Shown here in pieces: positions 9,259 to 17,831 of a stretch of DNA of 64,000 nucleotides (the first letter of the stretch is position 1; the number at the start of each line of letters is the position of its first letter). The notes beneath the pieces are model-generated. The model made no database searches. It was given only the letters and a program-made list of their open reading frames with translations, and was not told the origin of the DNA. The DNA comes from Nesterenkonia sandarakina. GTDB lineage: Bacteria; Actinomycetota; Actinomycetes; Actinomycetales; Micrococcaceae. The stretch lies in contig NZ_JACCFQ010000001.1 of the NCBI RefSeq assembly GCF_013410215.1, positions 620,001 to 684,000 on the forward strand, given 5' to 3'. Made by a program: the position numbers and the translations under genes.

Positions 9259-10705
9259 GATCGGTGGATCCTTCCGGCTGCACGAGGGTCTGGTCGGGGT
9301 GCGGTGGGTGGATGTCGGGCTGGGTGGCGCTGTGCTGAGTGGCGCTGTGCTGCGCGAACTCCTCCACGGCGGCGTCGATGAACTCCTGCGCCCGGCCCAG
9401 ATACTGCAGCGGGTCCAGCAGCTCATCGAGCTCCGCCGCGGTGATCCGATCCCCGAGCTGGTCCTCGAGCAGGCCTCGCAGCGGCACCGCTTCGACGACG
9501 CTGCGCCGCACCAGATCCTGCAGCGCCTTGCCTCCGCCGGGAAAGGAGCCTCCCAGACGCGCCATCAGTCGTTCGCTGAGCACGGCGTCGCCGCTGAGTC
9601 TCAGGTTGGCGCGCATCGCGTCGGGGCGCACCACCAGTCCCTCGAACAGCTCGGCGGCATGAGTGGCGGCGCCACCGGCGAGCCGGCTCAGCTCGACCAG
9701 GCTGGGCCATTCCGCGTGCCAGGCTCCCGCCGGCCGCTCGTCCTCGGCGGTGGCCGCCGCCAGGTAGAGCGTGCTCAGCTGCCCCGGGGCGCTCAGCGCC
9801 GCGGAGCGGATCAGCGTGGAGAGCACCGGGTTCTGCTTCTGCGGCATGGCAGAGGATCCGCCGCGACCCGGCGCAGCAGGTTCGCGCAGCTCGGCGATCT
9901 CGGGGCGCTGCAGCGTGAGCACGTCTCCTGCGGCCTTCCCCAGCGCCGCGAGCAGGCCTGCCAGCCCCGAGCCGAGATCCAGGATCACCTGGCGCTGGGT
10001 GTGCCAGGGGCGGGTCATCGGGCGCAGATCAAGACGGTCCGCGAGGTCAGCCGTGAGCGTGCCGGTGCGCTGGGCGCCGAGCGAGTCACTCAGCGAGGCC
10101 TGGGTGCCCACGGCCCCGCCCCACTGCAGCGGGAGCGCTGCCGCTGCCAGCTGAAGCCGCTGGATCGCCTGGGTCAGCCCGTCGAGCCACCCCGCGCAGC
10201 GCAGTCCGAAGCTGGTCGGCAGCGCGTGCTGGGTCAGGGACCGGGCCACGCAGATGGTCTCCCGATGCTCCTGGCTCAGGCTGCTCAGCGCCGCCCCTGC
10301 CCGGCGCGCCTCGTCGAGGACCTCGGCTGCGGCGTCGCGGCAGAGAAGCATCAGCGCGGTGTCCAAGATGTCCTGGCTGGTGGCGCCGCGGTGCAGCGCG
10401 GCGTCGGACTCCCCGGACTGGGCCAGGGCGTGACGGACGGCGGCGAGCATCGGGATCACCGGGTTGCCCCCGCCAGGGCCCTGCGCCGCGATCGCCTCGA
10501 CCTCGATTCCGGCACCCGCGGGGTCCTCGCTGATCGCCTGGATGGCCGCGGCACTCTCAGCAGGTGCCTGGTCGGCATCGGCGAGCGCCTGGGCCCAGGC
10601 GGCCTCCACGCGCAGCATTGCCCGCAGGATGGATTCCTCGGACATCAGCCGCGCCGTCGAGGTGCCGGCCCATGCCGGGCTCAGGATTCCGAAGGGTCCG
10701 GTCAT
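9251..10705 (-). CDS. pcaB: 3-carboxy-cis,cis-muconate cycloisomerase
   Basis: A 484-residue member of the fumarase/aspartase superfamily. The signature GSSAMPQKQNP loop is present, preceded by HRGATSQDILDTA and the LTQHALPTSFG block. It lactonises 3-carboxymuconate to 4-carboxymuconolactone in the protocatechuate branch. ATG 10705 begins at the conserved N-terminus; in-frame extension upstream would run into pcaG. It follows pcaG by 22 bases. The C-terminal 35 residues are His/Gln/Thr-rich and contain two AQHSATQ-like repeats. Confidence 0.94.
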   Translation of the reverse strand: MTGPFGILSPAWAGTSTARLMSEESILRAMLRVEAAWAQALADADQAPAESAAAIQAISEDPAGAGIEVEAIAAQGPGGGNPVIPMLAAVRHALAQSGESDAALHRGATSQDILDTALMLLCRDAAAEVLDEARRAGAALSSLSQEHRETICVARSLTQHALPTSFGLRCAGWLDGLTQAIQRLQLAAAALPLQWGGAVGTQASLSDSLGAQRTGTLTADLADRLDLRPMTRPWHTQRQVILDLGSGLAGLLAALGKAAGDVLTLQRPEIAELREPAAPGRGGSSAMPQKQNPVLSTLIRSAALSAPGQLSTLYLAAATAEDERPAGAWHAEWPSLVELSRLAGGAATHAAELFEGLVVRPDAMRANLRLSGDAVLSERLMARLGGSFPGGGKALQDLVRRSVVEAVPLRGLLEDQLGDRITAAELDELLDPLQYLGRAQEFIDAAVEEFAQHSATQHSATQPDIHPPHPDQTLVQPEGSTDHV

Positions 10706-10727
10706 GGTCGGGGCACGCTCCTGTCGA

Positions 10728-11309
10728 TCACTCCACCGGGCCGGTGAACTGCGGGGTGTTGGGATAGGTGAGGAACACGGTCTCCTGGGCACCTTGGAAG
10801 TGGATGTCGAAGCCCAGACTCCCGTCGGGCTCCCGGGTGGCGATCAGCGTCTGGCGGCGATCGGCCGGCACCGAGCTCAACAGCCGGTCCTGCTCGAGGG
10901 TGGACGGGTCGGCAGGCAGATAGGCCCGGGTGAAGAGTCGATCCATGAGCCCGCGGGCGAAGACCGTGACCAGGAAGTACGGTGCCACGCCGTCGCCGGT
11001 GCTGCCCGGTTCCACGGTGGTGAACGAGTAGTGCCCCACCCCGTCGACGGCGGCGCGGCCCCATCCGGTGAAGGTGTAGCCGTCGCGGTGCAGGGATCCC
11101 GGCTGCTGGGAGATCCCGCCGTGCTCATCGGGCTGCCAGATCTCCAACAGCGCGTCGGGCACCGGCACGCCGTCGCCGTCGTAGACGGTGCCGTGCAGCC
11201 GCACCGCGCCGGGGTGCGAACGGTCCACCAGGGCCTCGCCTCCGGCGTAGGGCAGCGCGTAGCCGAAGAAGGGCCCCACGGTCTGTGCGGGGGTCGGGGT
11301 GAGTCTCAT
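10728..11309 (-). CDS. pcaG: Protocatechuate 3,4-dioxygenase alpha subunit
   Basis: A 193-residue intradiol dioxygenase alpha subunit (TPAQTVGPFFGYALPY, GTVYDGDGVPVPDALLEIWQPDEHG, GWGRAAVDGVGHYSFTTVEPG). Alpha chains keep the fold but do not carry the iron; it packs with PcaH to form the ring-cleaving enzyme that converts protocatechuate to 3-carboxymuconate. It starts 1 base after the pcaH stop. Confidence 0.95.
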   Translation of the reverse strand: MRLTPTPAQTVGPFFGYALPYAGGEALVDRSHPGAVRLHGTVYDGDGVPVPDALLEIWQPDEHGGISQQPGSLHRDGYTFTGWGRAAVDGVGHYSFTTVEPGSTGDGVAPYFLVTVFARGLMDRLFTRAYLPADPSTLEQDRLLSSVPADRRQTLIATREPDGSLGFDIHFQGAQETVFLTYPNTPQFTGPVE

Positions 11310-11310
11310 A

Positions 11311-12108
11311 TCAGTGCTCCTCCTCCTGCTCGGCCCAGGTGCGGTTGCTTCCGGAAAGGACGATGTCCCAACGGTAGCCGGTGTTCCATTCGTGCTGGGA
11401 GACCGAGTGGTCGTAGGTGGCGACCAGGCGATCCCGGGCGGCCTGGTCGGTGATGGACTGGTAGATCGGGTCCAGGGCGAAGATCGGGTCCCCGGGGAAA
11501 TACATCTGGGTCACGATCCGCTGGGTGAAGTCGGTGCCGAAGAGCGAGAAGTGGATGTGCGCCGAGCGCCAGGCGTTGTTGTGGTTCTTCCATGGATACG
11601 GCGCCGGTTTGATGGTGGTGAAGCTGTACTCACCGTTGGGACCGGTCAGGGTGCGCCCCACCCCGGTGAAGTTGGGATCCAGCGGCGCGGGGTGCTGGTC
11701 ACGCTTGTGCATATAGCGTCCGGCGGCGTTGGCCTGCCACATCTCCACCAGCTGACCGGCCACGGCGCGTCCGTCCCCGTCGATCACCCGGCCGGTCACG
11801 ATGATCCGCTCCCCGATCGGCTCGCCGTTGTGCTGGATCGTCAGGTCCGCCTCCAGCGGGGAGACGTCGCGGTGACCGAAGGCCGGGCTGTAGAGCTCGA
11901 TATCCTCGGGGTCCGCGTGATGCAGGGACTTCGTCGGGTGTCGCAGCAGCGAGCTGCGATACGGCGGGAAGTTCAGCCGGGCGTTGGTCTCGACCTGGCC
12001 GCCGGCGTCGCGCTGGGCGCGATACTCTCCGTGGATGGCGGCGATCTCGGCGTCGATCTCTGCCTGAGAGAGCGCGGCGGCATCCGGGTTCGTGTTCTTC
12101 TCAGCCAT
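11311..12108 (-). CDS. pcaH: Protocatechuate 3,4-dioxygenase beta subunit
   Basis: A 265-residue catalytic subunit. The non-haem Fe(III) ligands expected for the family are visible as Tyr132 (GRYMHKRD), Tyr171 (APYPWKN), His184 and His186 (AHIHF). The signature LVEMWQANAAGRY is intact. It is the first gene of the pcaHGBDC operon; AAGGAG sits about 9 bases before the start. The 182-base gap upstream holds a CATTCAATG palindrome and a degenerate repeat. Confidence 0.96.
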   Translation of the reverse strand: MAEKNTNPDAAALSQAEIDAEIAAIHGEYRAQRDAGGQVETNARLNFPPYRSSLLRHPTKSLHHADPEDIELYSPAFGHRDVSPLEADLTIQHNGEPIGERIIVTGRVIDGDGRAVAGQLVEMWQANAAGRYMHKRDQHPAPLDPNFTGVGRTLTGPNGEYSFTTIKPAPYPWKNHNNAWRSAHIHFSLFGTDFTQRIVTQMYFPGDPIFALDPIYQSITDQAARDRLVATYDHSVSQHEWNTGYRWDIVLSGSNRTWAEQEEEH

Positions 12109-12210
12109 GGGTCCAGGCTCCTTGACGGGGATCGGCGGTGTGCGTCGCCAGTGTGTGACGTGGTTCTCACTCAGTCTGCTCAGGGCAAGCCCGCACCCGC
12201 CACACCATTG

Positions 12211-12221
12211 CCATTCAATGG
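12211..12221. promoter_or_regulatory. Candidate IclR-family operator upstream of pcaH
   Basis: CCATT-C-AATGG is a perfect 5-1-5 palindrome 103 bases upstream of the pcaH start. Its 9-bp core CATTCAATG is identical to the site before pobA (15406) and differs by one base from the site between the first IclR gene and the permease (13075). A half copy, CCATTG, adjoins it at 12205-12210. Confidence 0.6.
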
Positions 12222-12246
12222 CTCAACTGGCTAGACCGGCCGGACG

Positions 12247-12288
12247 GGCTGAGCTGGCTGGTTGGGCCGGACTGGCTGAGCTGGCTGG
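12247..12288. repeat. Direct repeat of a 15-bp unit in a degenerate GGCTGAGCTGG tract
   Basis: GGCTGAGCTGGCTGG is present exactly at 12247-12261 and 12274-12288, inside a wider tract (about 12221-12295) built of GGCTG/GGCCGG variants. It fills the gap between the IclR stop and the pcaH promoter. It has no coding or hairpin logic that I can see. Confidence 0.6.
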
Positions 12289-12290
12289 GC

Positions 12291-13034
12291 TCAGTGGCTC
12301 ATGCCCTCCAGCGCACGGGTGATGCCGCGCCCCGCGGTCTGCAGCGCCATCAGGAACTGTGGGATCTCGGCAGCGTCGCGCGGGACCACCACGGTCAGCG
12401 CCGCGACGGCGTGGCCGCCACCGCCCAGCACCGGCACCGAGACGCCGGTGGTCTCCGCGTTGATCACCCCGCTGAGCTGGGCATGCCCCCGGGTGCGCGC
12501 CTCCGCCAGCTCCCGGTGCAGCTGCGGCCGAGCCTCCTGGATCTGCGCTGCCCGGGGAGCCCACCAGCGCTGGACCACGTGGACCGGGGAATGGGCGAGC
12601 AGCACATGCCCCATCGAGGTCAGATGCGCCGGCATCGTGGTGGCCACCTCCGCGGGATTGATCACGGCCCCATGGCGGGAGAGTCGCTCGACGATCAGCA
12701 CCCCCTGGTCATCAAGGACCGCAAGCTGGGTGGTCTGCCGGACCACGGCATTGACGTCCTGCATGAAGGGAAGGGCCGCGGCCCGCAGGGTCCGGCTGAT
12801 CGGGGCACCCTGGGCGATCTCCCAGAGCCGCTGCCCCAGCACCAGCTCCCCGGAGTCCGAAGCGGCGAGCAGGCCATGGGCGCGCATGGTCCGCAGCAGC
12901 CGGTATCCGGTGGTTCGAGGCAGCCCCGCGGCGTCGATGAGCTCACCCGCAGGCAGGCTGGGGTGAACCTCAAGGACGGCGAGGATCCGCATCGCACGGT
13001 CGAGCACCGCGTCACCGCTGGACGAGTTGGCCAT
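12291..13034 (-). CDS. IclR-family regulator (probable PcaR type)
   Basis: A 247-residue regulator: N-terminal winged helix (about 8-70, LPAGELIDAAGLPRTTGYRLLRTM) and IclR effector domain (about 85-245, with TSMGHVLLAHSP and a Thr/Gly-rich GVSVPVLGGGGHAVAALTVV). It lies directly upstream of pcaH on the same strand and divergent from the aromatic-acid permease, so it probably controls one or both. It has the same length and the same N-terminal signature (MANSxxGDxVLxR) as the IclR gene at 14641, indicating paralogy. The effector is likely protocatechuate, 4-hydroxybenzoate or beta-ketoadipate, not determinable here. Confidence 0.9.
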   Translation of the reverse strand: MANSSSGDAVLDRAMRILAVLEVHPSLPAGELIDAAGLPRTTGYRLLRTMRAHGLLAASDSGELVLGQRLWEIAQGAPISRTLRAAALPFMQDVNAVVRQTTQLAVLDDQGVLIVERLSRHGAVINPAEVATTMPAHLTSMGHVLLAHSPVHVVQRWWAPRAAQIQEARPQLHRELAEARTRGHAQLSGVINAETTGVSVPVLGGGGHAVAALTVVVPRDAAEIPQFLMALQTAGRGITRALEGMSH

Positions 13035-13074
13035 GACGCCAGCCTAGCCAAGCCTGCAGCGTCAAGGCTTCGCC

Positions 13075-13083
13075 CGTTGAATG
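13075..13083. promoter_or_regulatory. Candidate IclR-family operator between regulator and permease
   Basis: CGTTGAATG (reverse complement CATTCAACG) matches the CATTCAATG core in 8 of 9 positions. It lies 41 bases upstream of the first IclR gene and 115 bases upstream of the permease gene, in their shared divergent control region. Confidence 0.45.
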
Positions 13084-13197
13084 AGCCGTCGGACGCTTTT
13101 CGAGCCGCGCAATTGTGTCTCGGGTCACGAAGGGCTAACGTCCGGTGAGTTCTGTGACCTGAGCCACGGCACGTCACCACCGTCCAAGGAGATCCTC

Positions 13198-14580
13198 ATG
13201 ACCCAGACCAGCCTCCGGGAATCGATCGACTCCCGCCCGATGAGCCGCTACCAATGGTTCGTCGTGGCGCTGGCCACTGCCCTGATGGGACTGGACGGCT
13301 ATGACGTGCAGGCCATGGCGTTCACCGCCAACCCGGTCTCTGCCGACCTGGGCCTCACCGGCACCGAACTCGGCCTGCTGCTCAGCGGAGGGCTGATCGG
13401 CATGGCCCTGGGCGCGATCTGGGTGGGACCCTTCGCAGACCGCTTCGGACGGCGCCGGATGCTGGTGATCGCGATGATCATCAACGCCGCTGGGCTCTTC
13501 CTCTCCGCCACCGCATCCTCGATGCCGGAGCTGATGGCCTGGCGAGTCATCACCGGGCTCGGCGTGGGTGGGATCCTGACCTCCGGCACCGTGCTGGTCT
13601 CGGAGTATTCCAACGCCAAGTACCGCGGCCTGTGCATGAGCATCTATGCCGCCGGCTACCCGGTGGGCGCCACCCTGGGCGGACTGGCCGCGATCCCACT
13701 CATCGGGAACTTCGGCTGGCAGGCGGTCTTCCTGCTCGGTGGCGCGGTGACCGTGCTGGCCGTGATCTTCGTCTGGCTCAAGATGCCGGAGTCCCTGGAC
13801 TTCCTCGGCGCGCGCGCCAGCGGGCCGCAGGCGAGCGGCGACGGCTCCGAACAGCGCCGCGCCGAGGAGATCGCCGCGCGGATGGGCATCACCGGCCCGG
13901 TGACGCTGGAGCGCGAGGATCCCAGCGACACGGGGACCCCGGACCGCTCGAAGAACTCCTATGCAGCCTTGTTCAGCCCGGAGAATCGGAGTCGCACGCT
14001 GCTGCTGTGGGCGATGTTCTTCATCGTGATGTTCGGCTTCTACTTCGCCAACACCTGGACCCCGCAGCTGCTCACTGAAGTGGGCTTCTCCACCGACGAG
14101 GGCATCATGGGCGGGATCATGCTGATGATCGGAGGCACCATCGGCGCGGTGCTCTTCGGCGTGTTCGCCTCCCGCTGGGACGTCCGCCGGGTCCAGGCGG
14201 TCTTCGCCATCTGCTCTGGCGCGATGTTCATCGTCTTCATCAGCGCCACCGCCTGGCTGCCCGCGGCGCTGGTGGCCGGAGTGCTGCTGGGCATGATCAT
14301 CAACGGCTGCATCTCCGGGATCTACACGATCGCTCCGATGACCTACGCGCCCCGGCTGCGCTCCACCGGGGTGGGTGTCGCCCTCGGCGTCGGGCGCACC
14401 GGCGCGATCATCGCCCCGATCGCCGTCGGTGCACTGCTGGACCTCGGAGCCACCCCCACGGCGCTCTACATCGGCGCCGGAATCATCGTGGCCATGGCTG
14501 CGGTCGTGGTGCTGCGAATCTCGCTGCACCAGCGCACAGCGAGCGAGCTGCGCGCTGATCCGGTCGCGGCCCGGGACTGA
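13198..14580 (+). CDS. Aromatic acid:H+ symporter (PcaK/BenK-like MFS)
   Basis: A 460-residue MFS protein with 12 predicted membrane helices. The loop 1 motif MGLDGYDVQAMAFTANP and loop 2-3 motif GPFADRFGRRRML are typical of the AAHS family that imports 4-hydroxybenzoate, protocatechuate or benzoate. A hydrophilic central loop (about 205-260) separates the halves. Start ATG has AAGGAG 6 bases upstream; an upstream ATG at 13081 is rejected as it has no such site. Between two IclR regulators and upstream of pobA, it most likely imports the substrate of this pathway. Confidence 0.9.
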   Translation: MTQTSLRESIDSRPMSRYQWFVVALATALMGLDGYDVQAMAFTANPVSADLGLTGTELGLLLSGGLIGMALGAIWVGPFADRFGRRRMLVIAMIINAAGLFLSATASSMPELMAWRVITGLGVGGILTSGTVLVSEYSNAKYRGLCMSIYAAGYPVGATLGGLAAIPLIGNFGWQAVFLLGGAVTVLAVIFVWLKMPESLDFLGARASGPQASGDGSEQRRAEEIAARMGITGPVTLEREDPSDTGTPDRSKNSYAALFSPENRSRTLLLWAMFFIVMFGFYFANTWTPQLLTEVGFSTDEGIMGGIMLMIGGTIGAVLFGVFASRWDVRRVQAVFAICSGAMFIVFISATAWLPAALVAGVLLGMIINGCISGIYTIAPMTYAPRLRSTGVGVALGVGRTGAIIAPIAVGALLDLGATPTALYIGAGIIVAMAAVVVLRISLHQRTASELRADPVAARD

Positions 14581-14640
14581 GCCGTGGGCACCGCACGGCA
14601 CCGGGGACCCCGCCCGACACCGGAAGCTAGCATGTGAGCC

Positions 14641-15384
14641 ATGGCGAACTCCCCCACCGGTGACTCGGTGCTGACCCGGCTGGACCGGGTGCTCTCCACC
14701 TTCTCTGCCGCGGAGAGCCTGCTCAGCGCCGCAGAGATCGCTCGTCGCACGGGACTTCCCCCGGCCACCGCACACCGGCTCTGCCGGGACATGGCGGAGC
14801 TGGGCTGGCTGGAGTCGCTGCCGGCGGGGTACATGGTGGGGACCCGACTCTGGGAGATGACCAACCGCTCAGCGCCGACGATGAAGCTCGCCGTGCGAGC
14901 CCGCCCCTACCTCACCGATGTCCACGCCGTGATGGGCCAGCACGTGCAGCTCGGGGTCATCGAGGGTCGCGAGGTGCTCTTCGTGGATCGGCTCTCGGCC
15001 CGGGAGGCCCCAAGCATCCATGGCGGGGTGGCCGGCCGGCTGCCGCTGCATGTCTCTGCCACCGGGCTGGTGCTGCTTGCTCATGCGCCCTCGGAGTTCC
15101 GCACCTTCTACCGCACCCAGCACCAGGACGCCGCCGGAGGACAGATCATCTCCGAAGACCGGCTGGAACAGGTGCGCCAGCAGGGCTACTGCGCACAGAC
15201 CGGAGTGATCGAGCGCGAGGTGACCGGGGTCGCGGTCCCGATCCGGCAGCGCGGCCGCTCGGTGGTGGCGGCCCTGGGCGTGGTCACCGACGACGACGAC
15301 GTCGCTCGCCGCCCCGCACCCTGGGTGCAGATGCTCCAGATCGCCGCCCGGGGCATCCAGCGCGAGATCAGCGGCAGAAGCTGA
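14641..15384 (+). CDS. IclR-family regulator (probable PobR type)
   Basis: A 247-residue paralogue of the IclR protein at 12291-13034. Winged helix about 8-70 (LSAAEIARRTGLPPATAHRLCRDM); effector domain with VSATGLVLLAHAP and GVAVPIRQRGRSVVAALGVV. It sits 61 bases after the permease and 132 bases before pobA, all on the same strand, so it may be co-transcribed with the permease and act on pobA. No clear Shine-Dalgarno is visible before its ATG. Acting as an activator of pobA is inference from position. Confidence 0.9.
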   Translation: MANSPTGDSVLTRLDRVLSTFSAAESLLSAAEIARRTGLPPATAHRLCRDMAELGWLESLPAGYMVGTRLWEMTNRSAPTMKLAVRARPYLTDVHAVMGQHVQLGVIEGREVLFVDRLSAREAPSIHGGVAGRLPLHVSATGLVLLAHAPSEFRTFYRTQHQDAAGGQIISEDRLEQVRQQGYCAQTGVIEREVTGVAVPIRQRGRSVVAALGVVTDDDDVARRPAPWVQMLQIAARGIQREISGRS

Positions 15385-15405
15385 AGCCAACTCGCTGCAT
15401 CCTCG

Positions 15406-15414
15406 CATTCAATG
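15406..15414. promoter_or_regulatory. Candidate IclR-family operator upstream of pobA
   Basis: CATTCAATG, the exact core also found upstream of pcaH, lies 103 bases before the pobA start, almost the same distance as the pcaH copy. A separate 12-bp palindrome TGTGGCGCCACA follows at 15422-15433. Confidence 0.6.
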
Positions 15415-15516
15415 AGATGACTGTGGCGCCACACACACCGGGTGCGCAGACTGAGGCACAGAGACAGACGTGGCTGGCCACCCGGAGGACCGGAGGCTGC
15501 TTCGAGAGGGAGAGAC

Positions 15517-16779
15517 ATGACCGAGCACACCACCCGAGTCGACGTGGGCATCGTGGGCGGCGGCCCGGCAGGGCTGATGACCGCGCTGCTGCTGAAGCGC
15601 CGGGGCATCTCCGCCGCGGTGATCGAGACCCGCACCAAGGACACCATCCACCACACCCAGCGCGCGGGGATCCTGGAGGCCGCCACCGTGGACATGCTGG
15701 TGGACGCGGAGGTCGGATCGCGGGTGCTCACGGCAGGCCATGAGCACGAGGGCACCGTGCTCAGCTTCGACGGGGAAGCGCACCGCATCGACTTCCAGGC
15801 ACTGGTCGGCCGCTCGGTCTGGCTGTACCCACAGAACGAGGTGTTCTTCGACCTGGCCAACGCCTGGGAGCGCGAGGGCGGGGAGATCCACTGGGCCGTC
15901 ACGGACACCGAGGTCCACGGGGTCGAGACCGCCTCCCCGCGGATCAGCTTCACGGACGCGCACGCTGCGCAGCGCAGCATCGAGGCCGATCTGATCATCG
16001 GCACCGACGGGTCCAGGTCGATGTGCCGCAAGCTGATTCCCGAGGCGGTGCGCACCGATCACTTCATCTCCTATCCCTTCGCCTGGTTCGGCATCCTCTG
16101 CGAGGCCCCACCCACCGCGCCGGAGCTGATCTATGCGAACTCCGAGCTCGGCTTCGCGCTGATCTCCCAGCGCAACGAGACCGTCCAGCGGATGTACTTC
16201 CAGTGCGACCCGGACACCGATGTCCAGAGCTGGTCCGAGGACGCGATCTTCGACCACATCCAAGCGGTGCTGGGCACCGAAGGCGGCGTGCAGCTCAAGC
16301 GCGGACCTATCATCGAGAAGACCGTGCTGCCCTTCCGGTCCTACGTCTGTGACCCGCTGAGCCACGGCCGGCTGGTCCTCGCCGGCGACGCCGGGCACAC
16401 CGTGCCGCCCACCGGGGCCAAGGGGTTGAATCTGGCCTTCGCGGATGTGCGAGCCCTTGTCCCGCGCGTGGAGGAGTTCATCACCGAGCTGCGCGAGAAC
16501 CGCACCGCAGATCCCGCCAAGGGGTCCGAAGGGCCTGAATCAAAGGAGCCTGGAGCAGCGGTCGAGACTCCGGAGGCGCTGCGCCGCTACTCGCGCACCG
16601 CCCTGGACCGGGTGTGGAAGGCGCAGAACTTCTCCTATTGGGCGACGAACCTGCTGCACCGCCAGCCCGAGGAGAACCCGTTCACCCATCAGCGCCGCCG
16701 AGGCGAGTTCGAGGCGATCACCGGCTCGGTGTACGGGCAGGCATACTTTGCGGATTCCTACACCGGGTGGAGCGACTGA
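15517..16779 (+). CDS. pobA: 4-hydroxybenzoate 3-monooxygenase
   Basis: A 420-residue flavoprotein hydroxylase. The FAD fold motif GIVGGGPAG is at 11-19, the R-x-G-I-L-E region is QRAGILE, and the second flavin motif is GRLVLAGDAGHTVPPTGAKGLN. It hydroxylates 4-hydroxybenzoate to protocatechuate using NAD(P)H and O2, feeding the divergent pca operon. It is about 25 residues longer than the pseudomonad enzyme, mainly because of a Glu/Pro-rich insertion near 330-350. ATG 15517 follows GGGAGAGAC at suitable spacing. Confidence 0.95.
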   Translation: MTEHTTRVDVGIVGGGPAGLMTALLLKRRGISAAVIETRTKDTIHHTQRAGILEAATVDMLVDAEVGSRVLTAGHEHEGTVLSFDGEAHRIDFQALVGRSVWLYPQNEVFFDLANAWEREGGEIHWAVTDTEVHGVETASPRISFTDAHAAQRSIEADLIIGTDGSRSMCRKLIPEAVRTDHFISYPFAWFGILCEAPPTAPELIYANSELGFALISQRNETVQRMYFQCDPDTDVQSWSEDAIFDHIQAVLGTEGGVQLKRGPIIEKTVLPFRSYVCDPLSHGRLVLAGDAGHTVPPTGAKGLNLAFADVRALVPRVEEFITELRENRTADPAKGSEGPESKEPGAAVETPEALRRYSRTALDRVWKAQNFSYWATNLLHRQPEENPFTHQRRRGEFEAITGSVYGQAYFADSYTGWSD

Positions 16780-16788
16780 GGCCTCGGG

Positions 16789-16830
16789 TCTGGTCCGGCA
16801 GGCCTCTGGTCCGGCAGGTCTCCGGACCAG
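16789..16830. terminator. Hairpin with 16-bp direct repeats between pobA and the SDR gene
   Basis: TCTGGTCCGGCAGG is repeated at 16789 and 16805 (16-bp period). The second copy can pair with CCGGACCAG to give a 9-bp stem (16806-16830). It lies between convergent genes and may end both transcripts. No U-tract is present. Confidence 0.5.
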
Positions 16831-16869
16831 CCCGGTCTGCGGTCCGGTCGGGGACCGCGAGCGCCTCGG

Positions 16870-17643
16870 CTACCTGGGCTCCAGTCGGATCGCCCCGTCG
16901 AGCCGGATGGTCTCGCCGTTGAGCATCGGGTTGCCCACGATATGCATCACCAGCCGGGCGTAGTCCGTCGGCTCACCGAGTCGGGCCGGGTGCAGCGTCT
17001 TGGCCCGCAGCGATTCCCTGGCCTCCTCGGGCAGTCCCGCCATCATCGGGGTCTCAAAGAGCCCCGGGGCGATGGTCATCACCCGGACGGCGTGACGGGC
17101 GAGCTCGCGGGCGGCGGGCAGCGTCAGCGAGGCCACCGCACCCTTGGAGGCGGCATAGGCGATCTGACCGATCTGACCTTCGAAAGCCGCCACTGAGGCG
17201 GTGTTGATCAGCACCCCGCGCTCACCCTCGGTGGGATCGTTGTGCTGCATCGCATCGGCAGCCTGGCTCATCAGATTCACCGTGCCACCGACGTTGATGC
17301 CAAGCACTCCCATGAACTGCTCCGCCGAGAGCGGGCCATCCCGACCGAGCAGCTTTCCCGGGGTGGCGACCCCGGCGCAGCTCACGGCCACCCGCAGCGG
17401 TCCCCGGACGACTGCCATCTCCACGGCGTCGCGGGAGGTGGCAGGGTCGGTGATGTCGCCGGCGCAGAAGGCGGCGCGCTCACCGAGCGAGGCGACGGCC
17501 TCGGCGCGCTCGGTGCTGCCCTCCGCGTCGGGCAGGTCCACCACCACCACCTGCGCGCCGGCCCCTATCAGGGCCTGGGCGGTGGCATGACCGAGGCCTG
17601 AGGCGCCTCCACTGACAACCGCACTGGCTCCCGACAGCTCCAT
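16870..17643 (-). CDS. SDR dehydrogenase, 3-hydroxyacyl-CoA dehydrogenase type-2 like
   Basis: A 257-residue classical SDR: nucleotide motif GGASGLG near the N-terminus, NTASVAAFEGQIGQIAYAASKGAV with the catalytic Ser and Y-x-x-x-K, and the C-terminal ETIRLDGAIR. The order of motifs resembles human HSD17B10/FadB2-type NAD-dependent 2-methyl-3-hydroxyacyl-CoA dehydrogenases. ATG 17643 follows AGGGAG at 6 bases. It is divergent from mmsA, and together with the next genes suggests isoleucine/valine or short branched acyl-CoA oxidation. Substrate specificity is inferred. Confidence 0.83.
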   Translation of the reverse strand: MELSGASAVVSGGASGLGHATAQALIGAGAQVVVVDLPDAEGSTERAEAVASLGERAAFCAGDITDPATSRDAVEMAVVRGPLRVAVSCAGVATPGKLLGRDGPLSAEQFMGVLGINVGGTVNLMSQAADAMQHNDPTEGERGVLINTASVAAFEGQIGQIAYAASKGAVASLTLPAARELARHAVRVMTIAPGLFETPMMAGLPEEARESLRAKTLHPARLGEPTDYARLVMHIVGNPMLNGETIRLDGAIRLEPR

Positions 17644-17831
17644 GCTGGTCTCCCTGTTCCTTCCGTCGAGCCGGCCGCGACGGTTCAGATACCGGTCGCA
17701 CGCGCGATAGTTGCACATCCAATAACTCGAGCCTACGCTAACACAGTGAGAGCTGCATCACAGGTGCCGCCGAGTGGATCAGCTCCGGCACAGGCGCCCT
17801 GCGGCCGATCTCAACGCGAAGGAGTTCGTCC

